Positions 54,745 to 63,655 of a stretch of 64,000 nucleotides of DNA are shown in pieces. A program made the position numbers and the translations under genes. Under the pieces are notes generated by a model. It had not been told where the DNA came from. It made no database searches and saw only the letters and a program-made list of their open reading frames with translations. Origin of the DNA: Nocardioides sp. (GTDB taxonomy: Bacteria > Actinomycetota > Actinomycetes > Propionibacteriales > Nocardioidaceae); assembly GCF_025965415.1 (NCBI RefSeq), contig NZ_JAOPWY010000107.1, positions 1 through 64,000 of the forward strand, in the 5' to 3' direction. Position 1 is the stretch's first letter. Each line of letters opens with the position of its first letter.

Positions 54745-55273
54745 ATCGAAGAGCCCGACCCCAGGTGGCCGCACCGCTACGCCGAGCTCGAGGGCCTGAT
54801 CTCGGCGGTCCTCGGTGAGCGGATGCTCGCCATCCAGCACATCGGCTCCACCTCGGTGCCCGGGCTGCCGGCCAAGCCCATCATCGACATCGACGTGGCC
54901 GTGGCGGACCCCGTCGACGAGGCGGCGTACGTGCCCGCGCTCGAGTCGCTCGGCCTCGTCCACTGGCTCACCGAGCCCGACTGGCACCAGCACCGGCTGT
55001 TCAAGATGCTGACCGAGCCTCGGGCCCACGTGCACGTCTTCGGGTCCGGGTGTCCCGAGATGGTCAGGCACCGGATGTTCCGCGACTGGCTCATCGACAA
55101 ACCCCGGGGACCGCGAGCTCTATGCACAGGTGAAGCGCTCAGCGCTCGCCCAGCTCGACGCTGTCGGCGACGACCACGGCGCGTTGGGCTTCTGGATGCG
55201 CTACAACGCTGTCAAGCAGCCCGTCGTGCGCGAGATCTACGAGCGCATGTTCCGGGCCGCCGGACTGGCGTGA
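54745..55273 (+). pseudogene. Frameshifted GrpB-like (nucleotidyltransferase-fold) pseudogene
   Basis: From 54745 the frame reads IEEPDPRWPHRYAELEGL and then AIQHIGSTSVPGLPAKPIID, AYVPALESLGL and MFRDWLIDKP, as in GrpB family proteins. At about 55099-55109 (run aaaccccgggg) one base too many shifts the frame: the normal continuation GDRELYAQVKRSALAQL...IYERMFRAAGLA is found in the next frame, to TGA 55273. The start is also lost; LIT upstream is in yet another frame, one base off. So at least one, likely two frameshifts. The ORF track shows only its middle (from 54823). Confidence 0.8.
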
Positions 55274-55282
55274 CGTCGCCGC

Positions 55283-56860
55283 CTACTCCCACTCGATGGT
55301 GCCCGGCGGCTTGGACGTGATGTCGAGGGTGACCCGGTTGACCTCGGCGACCTCGTTGGTGATCCGGGTCGAGATCCGCTCCATCACCTCGTAGGGCAGG
55401 CGCGCCCAGTCGGCGGTCATCGCGTCCTCGGAGGTGACCGGGCGGATGACGACGGGGTGGCCGTAGGTCCGCCCGTCACCCTGGACGCCGACGGAGCGGA
55501 CGTCGGCGAGCAGCACGACCGGCATCTGCCAGATGTCGCGGTCGAGGCCCGCGCGGGTCAGCTCCTGGCGGGCGATCGCGTCGGCGCGGCGCAGGATGTC
55601 GAGCCGGTCGGCGGTCACCTCGCCGATGATCCGGATGCCGAGGCCCGGACCGGGGAACGGCTGGCGCCACACCATCTCGGCGGGCAGGCCCAGCTGCTCG
55701 CCGACGAGGCGGACCTCGTCCTTGAAGAGGGTGCGCAGCGGCTCGACGAGGGCGAACTCGAGGTCGTCGGGCAGGCCGCCGACGTTGTGGTGGGACTTGA
55801 TGTTGGAGGTGCCCGCCCCGCCACCGGACTCGACGACGTCGGGGTAGAGCGTGCCCTGCACCAGGAAGCCGACCTTCTCGCCGTGCTCGGCGGCCTCGCC
55901 CAGCACCGCGGCCTCGGCCGCCTCGAAGGCGCGGATGAACTCACGCCCGATGATCTTGCGCTTCTCCTCGGGGTCGGTGACGCCGGCGAGCGCCTCGAGG
56001 AAGACCTGCTGGGCGTCGTAGACGTGGAGGTTGACCCCGGTCGCGGCGACGAAGTCGCGCTCGACCTGCTCGGCCTCGCCCTCGCGGAGCAGTCCGTGGT
56101 CGACGAAGACGCAGTGGAGCCGCTCGCCGATCGCGCGCTGCACGATGGCCGCGGCCACCGCGGAGTCGACGCCGCCGGAGAGGCCGCAGATGGCCAGGCC
56201 GGTGTCGCCGATCTGCTCGCGGACCCGCTCGATCTGCTCCTCGGCGATGTTGAGCATCGTCCAGGTCTGGCGGCAGCCGGCGATGTGGTGGAGGAAGTGC
56301 TCGAGCACCTTCTGGCCGTGCTCGGAGTGCAGCACCTCGGGGTGCCACTGCACGCCGGCGAGGCCGCGACCCACGTCCTCGAACGCGGCCACGGGGGTGT
56401 CGGCGGTCGAGGCGAGGACGGTGAAGCCCTCGGGGGCCTGCGCGACGGAGTCGCCGTGGGACATCCAGACCCTGTGCTCGGCGGGGATGCCCTCGAGGAG
56501 GGTGCCCGGCTCGGAGACCGTGACCGGCGTACGTCCGTACTCCCGGGCGCCGGTGTGCGCGACCTCGCCACCGAGGCCCTTCGCCATCAGCTGGAAGCCG
56601 TAGCACATGCCGAAGACCGGCACCCCGGCCGTGAACACGCCGGTGTCGATGCCGGGAGCGCCGTCGGCGTACACGCTGGACGGGCCGCCGGACAGGATGA
56701 TCGCCTTGGGCTTGCGCGCGAGCATGTCGGCCACCGGCATCGTGTGCGGCACGATCTCGGAGTAGACCCGCGCCTCGCGCACGCGTCGCGCGATGAGCTG
56801 GGCGTACTGGGCACCGAAGTCGACGACGAGGACCAGGTCGTGCTCTGCAGGCTGCGTCAC
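55283..56860 (-). CDS. guaA: GMP synthase (glutamine-hydrolysing)
   Basis: 525 residues, converting XMP to GMP. The class I amidotransferase domain has Cys86 in GMCYGFQ, His in VQWHPE; the ATP pyrophosphatase loop [11 protein letters not shown] and the C-terminal dimerisation part ending [13 protein letters not shown] follow. GTG at 56860 has TAGACT 6 nt upstream (leaderless). The GMC oxidoreductase gene is upstream on the same strand, across a 313-bp gap rich in hairpins. Confidence 0.97.
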   Translation of the reverse strand: MTQPAEHDLVLVVDFGAQYAQLIARRVREARVYSEIVPHTMPVADMLARKPKAIILSGGPSSVYADGAPGIDTGVFTAGVPVFGMCYGFQLMAKGLGGEVAHTGAREYGRTPVTVSEPGTLLEGIPAEHRVWMSHGDSVAQAPEGFTVLASTADTPVAAFEDVGRGLAGVQWHPEVLHSEHGQKVLEHFLHHIAGCRQTWTMLNIAEEQIERVREQIGDTGLAICGLSGGVDSAVAAAIVQRAIGERLHCVFVDHGLLREGEAEQVERDFVAATGVNLHVYDAQQVFLEALAGVTDPEEKRKIIGREFIRAFEAAEAAVLGEAAEHGEKVGFLVQGTLYPDVVESGGGAGTSNIKSHHNVGGLPDDLEFALVEPLRTLFKDEVRLVGEQLGLPAEMVWRQPFPGPGLGIRIIGEVTADRLDILRRADAIARQELTRAGLDRDIWQMPVVLLADVRSVGVQGDGRTYGHPVVIRPVTSEDAMTADWARLPYEVMERISTRITNEVAEVNRVTLDITSKPPGTIEWE

Positions 56861-56866
56861 GCGGAG

Positions 56867-56872
56867 AGTCTA
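56867..56872 (-). promoter_or_regulatory. -10 hexamer TAGACT of guaA
   Basis: Minus-strand TAGACT, 6 nt before the GTG of guaA. The same hexamer and similar spacing are seen at folD. No strong -35. Confidence 0.45.
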
Positions 56873-56952
56873 TCGGCGGGCACTCCGCGATCGATCAGGG
56901 GATTTCGACACGGCCGTCGGCCCCGCTCCGCGGTGCCGGGCCTGCTCAATCC

Positions 56953-57041
56953 GATTTGCCCACGCCGACGACGGCTCCGCCGTCGTCGGCTGCAAATCGC
57001 ACCAGGGCCCGATCGGGGAGGGATGGTGATCGGGCCCTGGT
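56953..57041. repeat. Two strong hairpins in the guaA-GMC gap
   Basis: Hairpin 1 (56953-56998): outer arms GATTTGC and GCAAATC, inner arms CCGACGACGG and CCGTCGTCGG. Hairpin 2 (57001-57041): perfect 14-bp arms ACCAGGGCCCGATC and GATCGGGCCCTGGT with a 13-nt loop. On the minus strand both follow the GMC stop and precede the guaA promoter, so terminator or processing roles for the GMC transcript are likely. The 313-bp gap (56861-57173) holds no gene; a diverged piece of the TTTCGACACG...GCTCAATC repeat lies at about 56908-56952. Confidence 0.6.
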
Positions 57042-57173
57042 ACTTGCTCCCAGCTGCTGCAGGACAGCGCCGAGATCGAGGATTCCGGCCCTTGGGAGGG
57101 AGCATGACTGCCGGAGCCCTCACTCGACCCAACGACCCCTCCGGGGGGTGGTTACGGCCCCGATCGGCCCAAT

Positions 57174-58883
57174 TCAGCTGACGCCGACGATCGGCAGCCG
57201 CAGCGCGCCCGGCGCGGCCTCCGGGACGACGGGGTTCTTCGGCTCGACCGGGGCCAGCTGGCGGTAGGTCGCGCCGAGCTCGGGGCGGGGGTCGGCCTCG
57301 CCCTTGTTGGGCCAGAACGCCATCGCCCGCTCGGCCTGCGCGGTGATGGTGAGCGACGGGTTGACCCCGAGGTTGGCCGACACCGTGGAGCCGTCGACGA
57401 CGTGCAGGCCGTCGTAGCCGTAGACGCGCTGGTAGGGGTCGACCACGCCCGTCGCGGCCGAGTCGCCGATCGCGCAGCCGCCGATGAAGTGCGCGGTCAG
57501 CGGCATCCCGAGCGGCTCGCCGACGGCGCCGTAGGCCTGCCGGGCGCCCATGATCCGCGCGAGCCGGCGGACGGCGTCGTAGGCCGAGGCGATGTAGGTC
57601 GGGTTGGGGGCGCCGTGGCCCTGCGTCGACGACATGTAGCCGACCGTGCCGCGCGTCTTCCACACGGTGGTGATCGAGTTGTCGAGCGTCTGCATGACGA
57701 GCGCGACGACGGTGCGCCGCGACCAGGTGTTCAGCGAGTAGAGGTCGCGCAGGCCGTTGCGCTGGCGCCACAGCTCCTTGCCCCACGTGCGCCACCGCTT
57801 CTCGCCCAGCACCTCGTCGACCAGCACCGTCGCCATCAGCGGCATCACGTTGCGGCCGCGGCCGTAGCGGACGGGCTCGACGTGGGTGTGCTCGTCGGGG
57901 TGGAAGCTGGAGGTGATCGCCACGCCCTCCGTCCAGTCGACGGAGTCGTCGTTGGCGGTGGCCCAGAGGATCGCCTCGGAGTTGGTGCGGGTCAGCACGC
58001 CCAGCCGGTCGGAGATCCGCGGCAGCGACCCCTGGGCCTTGAGCCGGTGGAGCAGCCGCTGCGTGCCGATCGCGGCGGCGGAGAAGACCACCTGGTCGGC
58101 GGTGAACGTCCTGACGGCGCTCCGGCGCGACAACTTGGCCTTGGTCCAGCGGGCGGTGACCTCGTAGCCGCCACCGTCGCGCGGGCGCACGTCGGTGACG
58201 GTCGTCAGGGGGTGCACGACCGCGCCGCCCCGCTCGGCGAGGTGGAGGTAGTTCTTCACCAAGGTGTTCTTGGCGTTGTGGCGGCAGCCGGTCATGCAGG
58301 AGCCGCAGTTGATGCAGGTGGTCCGGTCGGGTCCGGCACCGCCGAAGTACGGGTCCGCCACCGTCTCACCCTCGGGCTGCCCCGGCTCCCCGAAGAAGAC
58401 GCCGACCGGGGTCGGGTGGAACGTGTCGCCCACGCCCATCTCCTCGGCGACCTTCTTCATCGCCACGTCGGCGGGCGTCGTCCGGGCGTACTCCGTCACG
58501 CCGAGCATCCGCCGTGCCTGGTCGTAGTAGGGCGCGAGCTCGGACTTCCAGTCGGTGATGTGGGCCCACTGCGGGTCCTTGTAGAAGGGCTCCGGCGGCT
58601 CGTAGAGGGTGTTGGCGTAGTTGAGCGACCCGCCCCCCACCCCGGCTCCGGCGAGGATGAAGCAGTCGTGCACCAGGTCGATGCGCTGGATGCCGTAGAG
58701 GCCCACCTCGGGACGGAAGATGAAGTTCTTCACGTCGCCGCCGTCGGCGGGCAGCTCGTCGTCGGCGAAGCGCGCCCCCGCCTCGAGCACGCCGACCGTG
58801 TAGCCCTTCTCGGTCAGCCGCAGCGCGCTGACCGAGCCGCCGAATCCGGAGCCGATGACGAGGACGTCGTAGTGCGTCGTCAC
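57174..58883 (-). CDS. GMC-family oxidoreductase (cholesterol-oxidase-like)
   Basis: 569 residues. FAD-binding VLVIGSGFGGSVSALRLTEKG at the N-terminus, AGAGVGGGSLNYANTLYEPP, a cysteine-rich INCGSCMTGCRHNAKNTL and the final GLHVVDGSTVSANLGVNPSLTITAQAERA. Cytosolic or membrane-associated; it may oxidise a sterol-like or other alcohol. GTG 58883 overlaps the aldehyde dehydrogenase stop (GTGA), so the two are coupled: an alcohol oxidase and an aldehyde dehydrogenase. Confidence 0.88.
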   Translation of the reverse strand: MTTHYDVLVIGSGFGGSVSALRLTEKGYTVGVLEAGARFADDELPADGGDVKNFIFRPEVGLYGIQRIDLVHDCFILAGAGVGGGSLNYANTLYEPPEPFYKDPQWAHITDWKSELAPYYDQARRMLGVTEYARTTPADVAMKKVAEEMGVGDTFHPTPVGVFFGEPGQPEGETVADPYFGGAGPDRTTCINCGSCMTGCRHNAKNTLVKNYLHLAERGGAVVHPLTTVTDVRPRDGGGYEVTARWTKAKLSRRSAVRTFTADQVVFSAAAIGTQRLLHRLKAQGSLPRISDRLGVLTRTNSEAILWATANDDSVDWTEGVAITSSFHPDEHTHVEPVRYGRGRNVMPLMATVLVDEVLGEKRWRTWGKELWRQRNGLRDLYSLNTWSRRTVVALVMQTLDNSITTVWKTRGTVGYMSSTQGHGAPNPTYIASAYDAVRRLARIMGARQAYGAVGEPLGMPLTAHFIGGCAIGDSAATGVVDPYQRVYGYDGLHVVDGSTVSANLGVNPSLTITAQAERAMAFWPNKGEADPRPELGATYRQLAPVEPKNPVVPEAAPGALRLPIVGVS

Positions 58884-60496
58884 GGGCGGCCCAGCTTGTT
58901 GAGGAGGCGCAGAGAGGCCGTCAGCACCTTGGCGTTGGTCTCCTCCGACATGCCGAACATCGGCGCGATCGGCACCAGCCGCTGCGTGGCGACGGACTGC
59001 GCCTCGGTGTAGCGGTGGACGCCCTCGCTCCCCTGGCGCCGGCCCATGCCCGACTCGCGCATGCCGCCCATGGGCGCACCGAGCGAGCCGAACGTCGCGC
59101 CGTAGGCCTCGTTGACGTTGACCGTGCCGCACTTCACCCGGCGCGCGAGCGCCCGTCCACGCGCACCGTCGCGCGTGTAGATGGAGGCGTTGAGGCCGTA
59201 CGCCCCGTCGTTGGCGCGCTCGATCGCCTCGTCCTCGCTGTGGAAGCGGTAGAGCGAGACGACCGGGCCGAAGGTCTCGTGGCCGAAGCACTGCATGTCG
59301 GCGGAGACGCCCTCGAGGATCGTCGGCTCGTAGACGTAGGGCCCGAGGTCGGGACGGGCCCGGCCGCCGGTGAGCACGCGGGCTCCCTTCGCGACGGCGT
59401 CCTCGACGTGGGCGGTCACGGTGTCGAGCTGCGCCTGGGAGATCAGCGACCCCATGTCGACGCTCCAGTCGTGGCTGGCACCGAGCGTCATGGCCTGCGT
59501 CCGCGAGACGAAGGCATCGACGAACCGGTCGTAGACCTGGTCGGCGACGAAGAGCCGCTCCATCGAGACGCACAGCTGTCCGGCGTTGGAGAACACTCCG
59601 CGTACGGCGCCCTCCGCCGCGCGGTGCACGTCGGCGTCGCGCAGCACGAGCATGGGGTTCTTGCCGCCGAGCTCCAAGGAGCAGCCGATGAGCCGGTCGG
59701 CGCACTGGCGCGCGATCAGCCTCCCGGTCGCGGTCGAGCCGGTGAAGCAGATGTAGTCGGCCGCCGCGATCATCGCGCCGCCGATCTCGGGTCCCGGCCC
59801 CGCCACGACCTGCCAGAGCTCCGACGGGAAGCCGGCCTCGTCGAGGAGCTGCGCGGCCAGCAGGGCCGTCAGCATGGTCTGCGCGTCGGGCTTGGCGACC
59901 ACGGCGTTGCCGGCGAGCAGCGCGGGGATGCCGTCGCACAGCGCCATCGTGAGCGGGTAGTTCCAGGGCGAGATGATCCCGACGACGCCCTTGGGGACGC
60001 GGTGGACCTCGGCCCTCGTGAGGACCGGGAACATGCCCCCGACGCGGCGCGGGTCGAGGTGATCGTGCGCGGTGCGCGCGTAGTAGCGCGCGGTCAGTGC
60101 GAGGTGGGCGACCTCGAGGTAGGCGTCCTTGCGGGCCTTGCCCGACTCCCACACGACGAGGTCGATGAGGTCGTCCTGGCGGTCGAGGAGCAGGTCGTGC
60201 AGGCGCAGCAGGGCGGCGGCGCGCTGGTCGATCGTCGTGGCCGCCCACGACACCTGCGCCCTGCGCGCCCGTGCGAACGCCTCGGCCACGTCGGCCGGGC
60301 TCGACTGCGGGATGTGCGCCAGCGGCGTGCGGCCGATCGGCGAGGCCACAGCGTGCGTCTCCCCACTGGTGCTGACCAGTCGCCGCGTCAGGCCGGCGAC
60401 GTACGAGCGGTCGAGGCCGTAGGCCGCGGTGCTGTCGTGCTCGGGGTCTGCGGGGCCGTCGGTGATCGGGCCTGAGGTGGGGCTCTGCTCACTCAT
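58880..60496 (-). CDS. gabD2: Succinate-semialdehyde-dehydrogenase-type aldehyde dehydrogenase
   Basis: 538 residues. ALDH superfamily: SPWNYPLTMAL, LELGGKNPMLV (catalytic Glu) and SNAGQLCVSMERLFV (Cys about 308); NAD(P)-binding FTGSTATGR. It resembles actinobacterial GabD2. TACGCT lies 6 nt before ATG 60496, so it starts the operon with the GMC gene. Substrate is not fixed by sequence; symbol by resemblance. Confidence 0.85.
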   Translation of the reverse strand: MSEQSPTSGPITDGPADPEHDSTAAYGLDRSYVAGLTRRLVSTSGETHAVASPIGRTPLAHIPQSSPADVAEAFARARRAQVSWAATTIDQRAAALLRLHDLLLDRQDDLIDLVVWESGKARKDAYLEVAHLALTARYYARTAHDHLDPRRVGGMFPVLTRAEVHRVPKGVVGIISPWNYPLTMALCDGIPALLAGNAVVAKPDAQTMLTALLAAQLLDEAGFPSELWQVVAGPGPEIGGAMIAAADYICFTGSTATGRLIARQCADRLIGCSLELGGKNPMLVLRDADVHRAAEGAVRGVFSNAGQLCVSMERLFVADQVYDRFVDAFVSRTQAMTLGASHDWSVDMGSLISQAQLDTVTAHVEDAVAKGARVLTGGRARPDLGPYVYEPTILEGVSADMQCFGHETFGPVVSLYRFHSEDEAIERANDGAYGLNASIYTRDGARGRALARRVKCGTVNVNEAYGATFGSLGAPMGGMRESGMGRRQGSEGVHRYTEAQSVATQRLVPIAPMFGMSEETNAKVLTASLRLLNKLGRP

Positions 60497-60502
60497 CCGA
60501 GC

Positions 60503-60508
60503 AGCGTA
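60503..60508 (-). promoter_or_regulatory. -10 hexamer TACGCT of the aldehyde dehydrogenase / GMC operon
   Basis: Minus-strand TACGCT, 6 nt before ATG 60496. Further upstream the region has two CAAATG motifs 18 bp apart; no assigned factor. Confidence 0.4.
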
Positions 60509-60622
60509 GGTCGGGCCCGTCGACGTTTGCTACTGGTTGGTCACTTCGTCCCAACATTTGACACTTTGGGGGCATTTGTCCAACCCGGTTCGCGCGGGCC
60601 GTCCAGCAGCCGACCCGTCTGC

Positions 60623-62374
60623 TCAGACGATGTCGGGCGCCTTGACCCGCGCCTCGTCGGCCTCCTGGTCGGTCGGCATCAGCTGGCTCTGCCGCTCCGC
60701 CTCGACCCGTCGCAGGTAGTGGTCGACCTCGTCCTCGAGCTGCGCGTCGTCCCAGCCCAGCGCCTCCGCCATCAGCTCCGCGGCCGGGCGGGCGGCGGTG
60801 ATGCCGCGGTCGAAGGTCTCGATCGACACGCGGGTGCGGCGCGCCAGCACGTCGTCGAGGTGCCGCGCCCCCTCGTGCGTGACGGCGTACAGCACCTCGG
60901 CACGCAGGTAGTGCTCGGCGCCAGGGAGCGGCTCCCCGAGCTCGGGACGCTCAGCGATGAGGGCCAGGACCTCGTCGACCAGGCCGCCGTAGCGACCCAG
61001 CAGGTGGTCGACCACGCCGATGTCGAGGCCCGACGAGCGGCTGATCGAGACCCGCTGGTTGGTGCGCGCCTCGAAGCCCCACGCGCCCATCAGCGGCACC
61101 CGGTCGGTGATCGAGGCGGGCGTGGCGGCGAAGTCGCGGATGGCGTGGTCGACGGCGTCCCTGGCCATGACGCGGTACGTCGTCAGCTTGCCGCCGGCGA
61201 CGAGCACGAGGCCCGGCACCGGGTTGGCGACGGTGTGCTCGCGGGAGAGCTTGGTGGTCTCGCCCATCTCCCCCTCCTTGCGCATCGGCTTGAGCAGCGG
61301 CCGCAGCCCCGCCCAGACACCGATCACGTCGCGGTGGTCGAGCGGGTCCTTGAGGAGCCGGTTGACGTGGCCGAGGAGGTAGTCGATGTCGGTCTTGCTG
61401 GCCGCGGGGTGGGCGAGGTCGAAGTCCCAGGCGGTGTCGGTCGTGCCGATGATCCAGAACTGGTCCCACGGGATCACGAAGAGCACGGACTTCTCGGTCT
61501 TGGTGATGAAGCCGCACTCGGAGCGGATCCGGTCCTTCGGCACCACGAGGTGGATGCCCTTGCTGGCGTCGACGTCGAGCTGCGCCTGACCGCCGATGAG
61601 CTGCTGGACCTCGTCGGTCCACACGCCGGCGGCGTTGATGACGACCTTCGCGCGGATCTCGAGGTCGCGCTGCCCCTCGAGGTCGCGGGCCGTCACGCCG
61701 ACCACACGCCCCTGTTGTCCCGAGCCTGTCGAAGGGTCGCGCAGGAAGCCGGTGACCTTGGTGCGGGTGGCGACGTGCGCGCCGTTGTTGGCCGCGGTGC
61801 GCGCGATCGTCATGACCAGCCGCGCGTCGTCGACCCGGCAGTCGTAGTAGCGGATCGCCCCGTGCAGCGTGTCGGTCCTGATGTCCGGGGCCATCCGCGC
61901 GAGCTGCTTGCGGAAGATGTGCTTGTGCCTGGGCACGCCCATGTCGTACTTGCCGGTCATCGCCATGCCGTCGTAGAGCGCGACGCCGGCGCCGACGTAG
62001 GGGCGCTCCCACGCGTGCTCCAGCGGGTAGAGGAACGGCACCGGACGTACGAGGTGGGGCGCGAGGCGCGTCAGCAGCAGGCCGCGCTCCTCCAGCGCCT
62101 CCTTGACCAGCGCGAAGTCGAACATCTCGAGGTAGCGCAGGCCGCCGTGGACGAGCTTGGACGAGCGCGAGGAGGTGCCGGAGGCGAGGTCGCGCTGCTC
62201 GACCAGGCCGACCTTGAGGCCGCGGGTCACCGCGTCCAGCGCCGCGCCCACCCCGACGATGCCGCCGCCGACGACGAGGACGTCGAGCTCGCCCTCGGCG
62301 AGGTGCTGGAGCGCATCGGCGCGCTGGTCGGCGTCGAGGGCCCTGGCCAGCGTCATGCGGGGCCCCTGCGGCAT
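60623..62374 (-). CDS. glpD: FAD-dependent glycerol-3-phosphate dehydrogenase
   Basis: 583 residues. N-terminal VLVVGGGIVGVGAALDAVTRG (FAD), SSRSSKLVHGGLRYLE, CRVDDARLVMTIARTAA and GKLTTYRVMARDAVDHA are diagnostic. It feeds electrons from G3P into the respiratory chain at the membrane. At about residues 213-221 it contains an extra DPSTGSGQQG block encoded by a palindromic repeat (61711-61737). ATG 62374 is used; ATG 62356 is the alternative. Confidence 0.95.
   Translation of the reverse strand: MPQGPRMTLARALDADQRADALQHLAEGELDVLVVGGGIVGVGAALDAVTRGLKVGLVEQRDLASGTSSRSSKLVHGGLRYLEMFDFALVKEALEERGLLLTRLAPHLVRPVPFLYPLEHAWERPYVGAGVALYDGMAMTGKYDMGVPRHKHIFRKQLARMAPDIRTDTLHGAIRYYDCRVDDARLVMTIARTAANNGAHVATRTKVTGFLRDPSTGSGQQGRVVGVTARDLEGQRDLEIRAKVVINAAGVWTDEVQQLIGGQAQLDVDASKGIHLVVPKDRIRSECGFITKTEKSVLFVIPWDQFWIIGTTDTAWDFDLAHPAASKTDIDYLLGHVNRLLKDPLDHRDVIGVWAGLRPLLKPMRKEGEMGETTKLSREHTVANPVPGLVLVAGGKLTTYRVMARDAVDHAIRDFAATPASITDRVPLMGAWGFEARTNQRVSISRSSGLDIGVVDHLLGRYGGLVDEVLALIAERPELGEPLPGAEHYLRAEVLYAVTHEGARHLDDVLARRTRVSIETFDRGITAARPAAELMAEALGWDDAQLEDEVDHYLRRVEAERQSQLMPTDQEADEARVKAPDIV
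61711..61737. repeat. Small dispersed palindromic repeat inserted in frame in glpD
   Basis: The plus strand has CCTGTTGTCCCGAGCC followed by TGTCGAAGGGTCG; its complement reads CCCTTCGACAGGCTCGGGAC, the core of a repeat widespread in bacterial intergenic DNA. Translated in the glpD frame it gives DPSTGSGQQG, a typical protein footprint of this element. It is the only copy seen in a coding region here. Confidence 0.75.
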
Positions 62375-62417
62375 TGCTCGGAGGAGCGGAACGGAGGAGA
62401 AGAACGTCGTGGGGTGC

Positions 62418-63527
62418 TCATGCCTGGACCACGACCTCGATGCGCTGGAACTCCTTGAGCTCGGTGTAGCCCGTGGTCGCCATCGCGCGGCGCAGGGCGC
62501 CGACGAGGTTCATGGTGCCGTCGGCGGTGCGCGAGGGACCGAACATGATCTCCTCCAGCGAGCCGACGGAGGAGAACTCCACGCGCTGGCCGCGTGGCAG
62601 GTCGGCGTGCGTGGCCTCGCTCCCCCAGTGGAAGCCCCGACCGGGGGCCTCGGTCGCCCGGGCGAGCGGGGAGCCGATCATGACGGCGTCCGCGCCGCAG
62701 GCGATGGCCTTGGCGATGTCACCGGAGCTGCCGATCGAGCCGTCCGCGATCACGTGGACGTAGCGGCCTCCCGACTCGTCGAGGTAGTCGCGGCGGGCCG
62801 CGGCCACGTCGGCCACGGCGCTGGCCATCGGCACCGCGACCCCGAGCACGGTCCGGGTGGTGTGGGCGGCACCCCCGCCGAAGCCGACGAGGACGCCGGC
62901 CGCCCCGGTGCGCATCAGGTGCAGCGCGGCCTGGTAGGTCGCACAGCCGCCGACGATCACCGGGACGTCGAGCTCGTAGATGAACTCCTTGAGGTTCAGC
63001 GGCTCGGAGGTGCTGCTCACGTGCTCCGCGCTGACGGTCGTGCCGCGGATGACGAACATGTCGACGCCCGCGTCGACGACGGCCTTGACGTGCTCCTTGG
63101 TGCGCTGCGGCGACAGCGAGCCGGCGACCGTGACGCCGGCGGCACGCACCTCCTTGAGGCGCGCGGTGATCAGCTCGGGCTTGATCGGCTCGGTGTAGAT
63201 CTCCTGCATCCGCCGGGTGGCGTCGGCGCCCTGGAGCCCGGCGACCTCCTCGAGCAGGCCGGTCGGGTCGTCGTACCGGGTCCAGAGGCCCTCGAGGTTG
63301 AGCACCCCCAGCCCGCCCATCTGGCCCAGCGCGATCGCCGTCGAGGGCGACATCACCGAGTCCATGGGGGCGGCCAGGACCGGGATGTCGAAGCGGTAGG
63401 CGTCGATCTGCCAGGCCGTGCTGACCTCCTCGGGGTCGCGGGTGCGCCGCGAGGGCACGATCGCGATGTCGTCGAAGGAGTAGGCGCGGCGACCGCGCTT
63501 GGCACGGCCGATCTCGATCTCGGTCAC
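62418..63527 (-). CDS. guaB3: GuaB3 family IMP dehydrogenase-related protein
   Basis: 369 residues, IMPDH/GMPR TIM barrel without CBS domains. RRAYSFDDIAIVPSRRTRDP, VLAAPMDSVMSP and HVIADGSIGSSGDIAKAIACGADAVMIG are typical. Where IMPDH has its catalytic Cys (GPGSICTTR), this protein has GFGGGAAHTTR with His, so classical IMPDH chemistry through that Cys is not possible. Its real activity is unclear. GTG 63527 has TAGGCT 7 nt upstream (minus strand). Confidence 0.9.
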   Translation of the reverse strand: MTEIEIGRAKRGRRAYSFDDIAIVPSRRTRDPEEVSTAWQIDAYRFDIPVLAAPMDSVMSPSTAIALGQMGGLGVLNLEGLWTRYDDPTGLLEEVAGLQGADATRRMQEIYTEPIKPELITARLKEVRAAGVTVAGSLSPQRTKEHVKAVVDAGVDMFVIRGTTVSAEHVSSTSEPLNLKEFIYELDVPVIVGGCATYQAALHLMRTGAAGVLVGFGGGAAHTTRTVLGVAVPMASAVADVAAARRDYLDESGGRYVHVIADGSIGSSGDIAKAIACGADAVMIGSPLARATEAPGRGFHWGSEATHADLPRGQRVEFSSVGSLEEIMFGPSRTADGTMNLVGALRRAMATTGYTELKEFQRIEVVVQA

Positions 63528-63534
63528 GCGGGGC

Positions 63535-63540
63535 AGCCTA
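63535..63540 (-). promoter_or_regulatory. -10 hexamer TAGGCT of guaB3
   Basis: Minus-strand TAGGCT, 7 nt before GTG 63527; another leaderless-type start. Confidence 0.4.
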
Positions 63541-63655
63541 TCGGCCGGGTCGTGGGCGCCGGCGCGCGCTCGGATCGGGTGCCTGTGGTCCACGTCTCGG
63601 GAACAGGTTTGCCAAAGCCCGGACGCGGGCCGTGCACCGTCCCTACGGTCATGGC

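Noticed and set aside
60527-62458. 643-aa plus-strand ORF (and similar long ORFs such as 11519-13798 minus and 3038-4927 plus)
   Set aside because: They are antisense shadows of glpD, photolyase/M23 and YibE/DUF6350; composition is Arg/Gly/His-rich with no family motifs.
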